From NCBI GenBank assembly GCA_963837445.1, contig CAWINK010000003.1, forward strand, positions 372,001 to 436,000: 64,000 nt of DNA, given 5' to 3'. The notes under the pieces are model-generated. The model was not told where the DNA came from and ran no database searches. It worked only from the letters and a program-made list of their open reading frames with translations. Below are positions 59,601-64,000 of the stretch, one piece after another. How positions within the stretch are numbered: position 1 is the stretch's first letter; the number at the start of each line of letters is the position of its first letter. A program made the position numbers and the translations under genes. This DNA comes from JACVRW01 sp963837445 (GTDB lineage Bacteria; Actinomycetota; Thermoleophilia; Solirubrobacterales; Thermoleophilaceae).

Positions 59601-59937
59601 GCAGCTGATCATGCTGCGAGACGAGCTGGCCGACCGCTTCGGCCCGATCCCGGAGCCGCTCGAGAACCTGATCCGCCTCCAGGACGCGCGCATCAAGCTC
59701 GGCCGCGCGGGCGCCCGCTCGGTCGATTTCGCGGGTGGCCGGCTCTCGGTGACGCCCATCGACCTGGACTCGCGCGGGGCCAAGGCGCTGCGCGAGCGGA
59801 TACCGGAGGCGATCTACGACTCGGGGCGCGAGACCGTGCGCGTGCGGCTGCCGGACGAGCCGGCGGAGCGCTTCCGTGCCGTGGTCACCGCAGCGGAGGC
59901 GATTCTCGAGGTCGCCACCGAACCTCCGGGGGACTGA
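56602..59937 (+). CDS. mfd: Transcription-repair coupling factor
   Basis: Mfd (1111 residues) removes RNA polymerase stalled at DNA damage and recruits UvrA. The N-terminal UvrB-like domains include RGMRYESHLAPPPHLVGLRI and QVEERGQFAIRGDILDVYPA. The RNA-polymerase-interaction domain starts near GSPVVHEDHGIALFTGFETK. The helicase has Walker A GDVGYGKTEVALRAAF, the DEEQ box LIVDEEQRFGVKQKE, LSATPIPRTLQMSLAGLRDI, VCTTIVESGLDIPSANTLI and QIRGRVGRS. The C-terminal D7 domain follows. The length is normal. Confidence 0.97.
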   Translation: MLRSLLTYAQNDDSVANLVAAARDEPQRAFVSSSLRPYLLASLIDADSERPALIVVGDDRAARDLAADLKQFLAPRQVRFYPARGMRYESHLAPPPHLVGLRIAALDALLGETPAVLVTSAVALAEKVPDPALRPRGFEIEKGGLVDLDETADQLVACGYERVEQVEERGQFAIRGDILDVYPATEERAVRCELFDVEVERLTWFSTFTQRSLEEAERVEIAPAAELAPEHRELAEIAAVSHEDDRPDVADVLPVDRFCELLDLVPANALVAIAAEEELAPALRDYWEDVTTSFHDEDAHQLYVKPEVLDAALDERAQLRLSSISQDQPHEFRAQAADTAARSLKDAEPELEKLVRSGYRTFVAWARRGEAERAQLNMARMQPAFLNGKPAPEDASLTFAHASLRDGFIAPQLKLAVLPEHRLLRRRRVERPSGPGPIASFTDLRAGSPVVHEDHGIALFTGFETKTVGGVTRDYLELEYRDGDRVFVPSDQLHKISRYVGADAGDPPLSKLGGKQWEQMKLKARRAAQALAGELINLYAERRRRAGHAFPSDSEWQLEFEGRFPYRETPDQLEAIDAVRADMEEARPMDRLICGDVGYGKTEVALRAAFKAAEDGRQVMFLVPTTVLAQQHYGTFEERLRDYPFTIEMVSRFRSPKTVRESLKGFQEGRVDILIGTHRLLSRDVRPKELGLLIVDEEQRFGVKQKELMRQLRLKVDVLSLSATPIPRTLQMSLAGLRDISVIETPPEGRRPVKTYVGDYDDDLVEKAIKRELARGGQAFFLHNRVETIDETAERVRALVPDARVLVAHGQMAEGQLEKVMLTFLRGDGDVLVCTTIVESGLDIPSANTLIVERADELGLAQLYQIRGRVGRSRERAYAYLLYPSAAALSEEAGQRLATLSDYTELGSGFKIAMRDLEIRGAGNLLGDEQSGHVAAVGFELYVGMIDEAVRLLAGDAADETAEPVRMDLPVDAYVPGDYVPYEAAKIEIHRRVAGAREVAQLIMLRDELADRFGPIPEPLENLIRLQDARIKLGRAGARSVDFAGGRLSVTPIDLDSRGAKALRERIPEAIYDSGRETVRVRLPDEPAERFRAVVTAAEAILEVATEPPGD

Positions 59938-59943
59938 GGCCGT

Positions 59944-59985
59944 GGCGCAAGCAGCGGGCGCTGCCCGCTGCGCCGCGATGCTTTT
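59944..59985 (+). terminator. Probable intrinsic terminator after mfd
   Basis: GCAGCGGGC (59951-59959) pairs with GCCCGCTGC (59963-59971), extended by GGCG/CGCC, with a three-base loop. GCTTTTCTCTTT follows about eight bases later. It lies 7 bases after the mfd stop and before the lipoprotein gene, whose promoter would then be in the remaining 30 bases. Confidence 0.6.
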
Positions 59986-60015
59986 CTCTTTCGCTACCCT
60001 TCGCCGCCGTTCGAG

Positions 60016-61233
60016 ATGACCCACGCTCTCAAAAAGTCAATCCTCGCCCTCGCCGCCGCCGCACTCGGCGTCGCCGCCTTTACCGGCTGCGGCAACGACG
60101 TGCCCGCCGGCGCCGTCGCCAAGGTCGGCGACGCGACCATCACCCAGGACGAGTTCGACAAGTGGCTGAACACCGCCGCCAAGGGCAACGCCCAGGGTGC
60201 CGCGGCCGCCGTGCCGGACCCCCCGGACTACGAGAAGTGCGTGGCCGCCAAGGGGAAGACGCCGGTGCCGAAGGGCCAGAAGAAGCCCTCCGACGACGCG
60301 CTCAAGAAGCAGTGCAAGACCGAGTACGACGCGCTCAAGCGCGAGGTCATGCAGTTCCTGATCCAGGCCGAGTGGGTCCAGCAGGAGGCGGCCGAGCAGG
60401 ACATCAAGGTCACCGACGCGCAGATTGAGAAGTCCTTCGAGGACCAGAAGAAGCAGGCCTTCCCGAACGACAAGCAGTACAAGGCGTTCCTGACCTCCTC
60501 GGGCATGACCGAGGACGACATCCTCTTCCGCGTCAGGCTCGACCAGCTTCAGCAGAAGCTCACGCAGAAGGTCACCGAGGACGCCAAGAAGGTCTCGGAC
60601 GAAGACATCTCTGCGTACTACGAGAAGAACAAGAAGCGCTTCGCCCAGCCGGAGCGCCGCGACCTCCGCGTGGTCCTCACAAAGACCGAGGCCAAGGCCA
60701 ACCAGGCCAAGCGGGCGCTCGAGTCAGGTCAGTCCTTCAAGAAGGTCGTGAAGCAGTACTCGATCGACGAGGCGTCGAAGTCGCAGGCCGGCCTGCTCCC
60801 GGCGGTCTCCGAGGGCCAGCAGGAGAAGGCGTTCGACAAGGCGATCTTCGAGGCCAAGAAGAGCAGCATCGAGGGCCCGGTTAAGACCCAGTTCGGCTGG
60901 TACGTCTTCGAGGTGGAGAAGGTCACGAAGGCCTCGCAGCAGACGCTCGAGCAGTCCAAGGAGACGATCCAGAACCTGCTGCGCTCCCAGCGCCAGCAGA
61001 AGGCGCTCGACGAGTTCATCAAGTCCTTCCGCGAGGACTACAAGGAACAGACCGACTGCGCGGACGACTTCCGAGTGGCCGAGTGCAAGAACGCTCCGAA
61101 GGACGAGACCGACACCGGCCCGGCCTCCGGCGGCAACCCGGGCGGGCAGCCGCAGCAGCCGGCCCAGCCCGCGCCGACGCCGCACGCCCACGCCGGAGAC
61201 TCCGCCGCAGCCTTAGTGCTGCCCGACTGGTGA
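60016..61233 (+). CDS. PrsA/SurA-type peptidyl-prolyl isomerase lipoprotein
   Basis: The 405-residue protein has a lipoprotein signal (LALAAAALGVAAFTGCG, lipobox FTGC). A SurA-N/PrsA chaperone-like helical region follows (VAKVGDATITQDEFDKWLN to residue 190), then a parvulin-like PPIase domain (residues about 210-310: RDLRVVLTKTEAKANQAKRA, FKKVVKQYSID, KTQFGWYVFEVEKV) and a Pro/Gln-rich tail. It would fold exported proteins outside the membrane. The parvulin active-site residues cannot be confirmed by eye. The stop overlaps the GTG start of mazG. Confidence 0.92.
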   Translation: MTHALKKSILALAAAALGVAAFTGCGNDVPAGAVAKVGDATITQDEFDKWLNTAAKGNAQGAAAAVPDPPDYEKCVAAKGKTPVPKGQKKPSDDALKKQCKTEYDALKREVMQFLIQAEWVQQEAAEQDIKVTDAQIEKSFEDQKKQAFPNDKQYKAFLTSSGMTEDDILFRVRLDQLQQKLTQKVTEDAKKVSDEDISAYYEKNKKRFAQPERRDLRVVLTKTEAKANQAKRALESGQSFKKVVKQYSIDEASKSQAGLLPAVSEGQQEKAFDKAIFEAKKSSIEGPVKTQFGWYVFEVEKVTKASQQTLEQSKETIQNLLRSQRQQKALDEFIKSFREDYKEQTDCADDFRVAECKNAPKDETDTGPASGGNPGGQPQQPAQPAPTPHAHAGDSAAALVLPDW

Positions 61234-61840
61234 CTACCGATCTGTCAGCTGCGCTCGAGCGGCTGGACGAGATCACACGCAGGCTCCGCCGCGAGTGCCC
61301 CTGGGACCGCGAGCAGGACGAGCGCTCGATCGTGCCGCACACGGTCGAGGAGGCCTACGAGCTGGCGGACGCCGCGCACTCGGGCGATGACGCCAAGTTG
61401 CTGGACGAGCTGGGCGACGTGCTCTTTCAGGTCTACTTCCTGTCGCTCCTGATGGAGGAGCGCGGACAGGGCAGCCTGGCCGAGGTGGCCGAGCACTGCC
61501 GCCAGAAGCTGATCCGCCGCCACCCGCACGTGTTTGGTCGTTCCGGAGCCGCGGGCGGCGAAGGGACACGGCCGGTGATGTGATCCGCAACTGGAACCAG
61601 ATCAAGCGCGACGACGAGCGCGGCGGAGAGATGTTCGGCGAGATCCCGGAGACGCTTCCGTCGACCCTCTACGCGAAGAAGATCCTCAAGCGGGCCGGCC
61701 GACCTTTCGAGGCCGCCGACGCAGACCCGGGTGACCTCCTGCTCGCCGCCGTGCGCGATGCGCTCGAGGCGGGAGCTGATCCAGAGCTCGCCCTCAGGCA
61801 GGCGGCCGATCGTTTTCGAGCACAGGTGGAGGCAGAGTGA
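61230..61840 (+). CDS. mazG: MazG nucleotide pyrophosphohydrolase (frameshifted)
   Basis: From GTG 61230 the protein starts VTTDLSAALERLDEITRRLR and continues CPWDREQDERSIVPHTVEEA, then YELADA and the second metal half LLDELGDVLFQVYF (the EEx2E...ExxD site). After KLIRRHPHVFG at about 61535 the frame shifts; the sequence resumes as AGDVIRNWNQIKRDDER and runs to 61840, ending DRFRAQVEAE. The rejoined length of about 200 residues and all metal ligands fit MazG, which removes non-canonical or excess NTPs. The break is most likely a sequence error. It overlaps the neighbouring genes by four bases on each side. Confidence 0.82.
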
Positions 61841-63109
61841 GCAGCATCGACCGAAGTCCACGCCCGTCAGGTCCTCGACTCGCCGGGGGAACCCCACGGT
61901 CGAGGTCGATGTGGTGCTGAAGTCCGGCGCCTCGGGTCGCGCCGCCGTGCCCTCGGGCGCCTCCACGGGCGAGTTCGAGGCAGTAGAGCTCCGTGACGCA
62001 GGCCACGCCTGGGCGGGCAAGGGGGTGACCAAGGCGGTGGCGAACGTGAACGGCGAGCTTGCCGAGGCGGTGGGCGGCCTCGACCCCGCCGACCAGGCCG
62101 GCGCTCGACCGCACGATGATCGAGCTCGACGGCACGCCCAACAAGGCGCGGCTGGGCGCCAACGCGATCCTGGGCGTCTCGCTCGCCGCGGCGAAGGCCG
62201 CCGCGGCCGAGGCGGGCTCGCCGCTCTGGCGACTACCTTGGGGGCTCGGAGGCGCATGTGCTGCCGGTGCCGATGATGAACGTGCTGAACGGCGGTGCGC
62301 ACGCCGACAACAAGGTCGACTTCCAGGAGTTCATGATCATGCCGGTGGGGGCGCCGAGCTTCTCGGAGGGGCTCCGCATCGGGGTGGAGGTGTTCCACGC
62401 CCTCAAGCGCACCCTCCACGACCGCGGGCTCTCCACGGCCGTGGGTGACGAGGGTGGCTTCGCGCCCGACCTCGACTCGAACGAGGCAGCGCTCGAGATG
62501 CTGATGGCGGGAATCGAGGCGGCGGGTCACCGTCCGGGCGACGACGTGGCAATCGCGCTCGACCCGGCCACCAGCGAGATCTTCCACGATGGCGCCTACG
62601 TGCTCGAGCACGAGGGCCGCACGCTCTCCTCCGAGGAGATGGCCGACTACTGGGCCGACGTGGTCTCCCGCTACCCGATCGTCTCGATCGAGGACGGGAT
62701 GGACGAGGAGGACTGGGACGGCTGGAAGCGGCTGACCGAGCGGATTGGCGAGCAGGTGCAGCTGGTGGGAGACGACCTGTTCGTGACGAACACGGAGCGC
62801 CTGAAGCGCGGCATCGAGCTGGGCGTGGCGAACTCGATCCTGGTGAAGGTGAACCAGATCGGCACGCTCACGGAGACGCTCGCGGCGATGCGGATGGCCG
62901 AGGAGGCCGGCTACACCGCCGTGATGTCACACCGCTCGGGCGAGACCGAGGACACCACGATCGCCGACCTCGCGGTGGCCACGGGCTGCGGTCAGATCAA
63001 GACCGGCGCGCCCTCACGCTCGGACCGGGTGGCGAAGTACAACCAACTGCTGCGGATCGAGGAGGCGCTCGGCGCCGACGCGACCTACGGCAAGTTCTCG
63101 ATCACGTAG
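61837..63109 (+). CDS. eno: Enolase (several frameshifts)
   Basis: Enolase converts 2-phosphoglycerate to phosphoenolpyruvate. The joined sequence reads TEVHARQVLDS, then after a change near 61887 GNPTVEVDVVLKSGASGRAA and VPSGASTGEFEAVELRD. After a change near 62098 it reads DRTMIELDGTPNKARLGANA and ILGVSLAAAKAAA. After another near 62236 it continues EAHVLPVPMMNVLNGGAHAD, DEGGFAPDLDSNE, metal-binding SIEDGMDEEDWDG, GDDLFVTN, KVNQIGTL, SHRSGETEDT and GAPSRSDRVAKYNQLLRIEE. All catalytic parts are present and the length is normal. Three indels in an essential gene argue for assembly error. Start GTG 61837 overlaps mazG. Confidence 0.88.
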
Positions 63110-63378
63110 GAGCGCTCACCCACGCGCACCATGCCGAGACGACGAGCCTCGCGCTCCAGCGCACCGGGGTCGCGAAGGGCACGGAGTCGCTGCTTCAGGT
63201 CCCGGTTCTCCTTCGAGAGGTCGCTCAGCACCTGCTTCTGGTGCCCAGCGGTGCCGGACTGCTTGATCCAGTGCCGCGCGGGAGAGGCGTAGGCGAACAC
63301 GATCATCAGAAGCGTGCCCAACAGGGCCACGCGACCAAGGCGATCCCAGCGGATTCCGGTGCGGCGACGAGGAGCCAT
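63085..63378 (-). CDS. FtsB/DivIC-like septum formation initiator
   Basis: The 97-residue protein has a basic cytoplasmic start (MAPRRRTGIRWDRLGR), one transmembrane segment (VALLGTLLMIVFAYA) and an extracytoplasmic coiled coil (HQKQVLSDLSKENRDLKQRL) with the tail GALEREARRLGMVRVGERSY. This is the FtsB/DivIC architecture; these proteins form part of the divisome complex with FtsL and FtsQ. The position beside eno is conserved in actinobacteria. Its end overlaps eno by 25 bases. Confidence 0.88.
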   Translation of the reverse strand: MAPRRRTGIRWDRLGRVALLGTLLMIVFAYASPARHWIKQSGTAGHQKQVLSDLSKENRDLKQRLRALRDPGALEREARRLGMVRVGERSYVIENLP

Positions 63379-63413
63379 CCGGACCGCCTTCGCCGCCCGA
63401 CGGCAGAGTCCTA

Positions 63414-63740
63414 CTACGGCTTTTCGTGCTTCTCGCGCGGGCGGCCGCCCGCGTAGTCCTTCGCCTCGCGCAGGTAGCGGGCGAAGGCGGCGTCCACGAC
63501 GTTTGCGGCGTCGGTGCCGGCCGCCTCGCGGCGGGCGAGTTCGAGCGCCCAGTCCGTGTCCTTCGCGTAGAGATCGGCCAGCTCGTCGACCATGAAGCTC
63601 GACCCGAGGCGGCGGCGGAGTTCCTCGACCACCACGTCGGCCGCGCGTTCGAGGTCGGCCTGCGCGGGCTCGGGCGTGCCGGATATCCGGCGTTCCCCCT
63701 CGCGCCACTGGTAGAGCGCATTTTCGACCGCGTAAGCCAT
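63414..63740 (-). CDS. Conserved hypothetical protein
   Basis: The 108-residue protein starts at ATG 63740 (MAYAVENALYQWREGERRIS) and is helical and acidic/basic mixed (ERAADVVVEELRRRLGSSFM, VDELADLYAKDTDW, ARYLREAKDYAGG). No motif is recognised. It lies 35 bases upstream of the FtsB-like gene on the same strand and may be transcribed with it. Confidence 0.7.
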   Translation of the reverse strand: MAYAVENALYQWREGERRISGTPEPAQADLERAADVVVEELRRRLGSSFMVDELADLYAKDTDWALELARREAAGTDAANVVDAAFARYLREAKDYAGGRPREKHEKP

Positions 63741-63766
63741 GGCGGCCGAGGCTAGCGCGTCAGGGC

Positions 63767-64000
63767 CTAGTCGTCGTCCTCGGCGTCGCCGGCTTCCTCG
63801 CCGGCGCGGCTGATCACGATGCGATTGGTCTCGATCGTGACCGTGACCGGGCGGTGGCCCGCCCAGTGCTCGGCATAGGTCGGGTCATCCTGCACGGCAG
63901 GGTCGAGCCAGAGCCCGTAGCCCTCCTCGCCGTGGTCGAACGTCCCCTCCAGGGCCTTCGGCTTGCGGGCGCGGCTGCGGCCGCGGCCGCCACGGCGCCC
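63767..64000 (-). CDS. Hypothetical protein, 5' part outside window
   Basis: The minus strand is open from the right edge to a TAG at 63767-63769. The visible 77 residues start with a basic Arg/Gly-rich segment (GGRGRSRARKPKALEGTF) and continue DHGEEGYGLWLDPAVQDDPT and YAEHWAGHRPVTVTIETNRI, ending in an acidic tail GDAEDDD. No family is recognised. The start and full length are unknown. Confidence 0.65.
   Translation of the reverse strand, partial: GRRGGRGRSRARKPKALEGTFDHGEEGYGLWLDPAVQDDPTYAEHWAGHRPVTVTIETNRIVISRAGEEAGDAEDDD

Overview
This 64 kb window is GC-rich bacterial chromosome (roughly 70 % G+C, frequent GTG starts, many ATGA or GTGA gene overlaps). The gene content suggests an actinobacterium of the class Thermoleophilia, probably Solirubrobacterales; that placement is inferred from protein style and gene order and was not tested with a marker gene. 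No prophage, CRISPR array, rRNA operon or intact insertion sequence is visible. Two tRNAs (Val-CAC, Gln-TTG) and a long, Alu-type SRP RNA are present.

Layout. 1-2.3 kb: a damaged secreted-protein gene, an RDD membrane protein and tRNA-Val. 2.4-4.7 kb: a kynurenine-pathway cassette (formamidase-like hydrolase, kynureninase) plus RidA. 4.8-8.5 kb: SRP RNA, a broken SnoaL-like gene, an AceE-like thiamine enzyme and an HD-GYP protein. 8.5-13.2 kb: dnaX-ybaB-recR and a molybdopterin oxidoreductase that ends inside a triplicated 43-bp hairpin repeat. 13.2-17.6 kb: a GH3 hydrolase, lysC-asd and an atypical LuxR regulator. 17.7-25.3 kb: a TCA block with sdhA-sdhB-sdhE (an anchor of HdrB type instead of SdhC/D) on one strand and icd-mdh on the other, separated by a decayed gene and a site-2 protease. 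25.3-25.6 kb: an intergenic region with a strongly foldable element and a 25-bp tandem repeat. 25.6-33.3 kb: small regulators, an SDR, an MBL hydrolase, a DUF3311/sodium-solute symporter pair, a TetR regulator and glycyl-tRNA synthetase. 33.5-37.1 kb: a Lia-like envelope-stress module (response regulator, kinase, PspC/LiaF-like protein, membrane protein). 37.2-49.5 kb: LCP, ROK kinase, rsmI, M23 peptidase, metG, tatD, rsmA, ispE, DedA-PAP2, PucR regulator, HNH protein and tRNA-Gln. 49.6-64 kb: glmU-prs, ABC1 kinase, rplY-pth, an Ig-repeat secreted protein, mfd, a PPIase lipoprotein, mazG, eno, a FtsB-like protein and two hypothetical genes.

Sequence quality matters when reading this window. 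Several housekeeping genes that should be intact (eno, rsmA, mazG, the ABC1 kinase, probably the metG end) are broken by single-base frame changes, with clusters at 1-1.4 kb, 5.1-5.5 kb and 61.5-62.3 kb. The most economical explanation is residual indel error in the assembly, so apparent pseudogenes and the apparent MetG-TatD fusion should be treated with care.

For novelty, the best candidates are the cloverleaf-like intergenic element at 25332-25491, the triplicated terminator-like repeat at 13099-13227, the class E type succinate dehydrogenase locus, the DnaX lacking its zinc cysteines, and the pseudo-receiver LuxR regulator. I did not find a clearly new multigene system.
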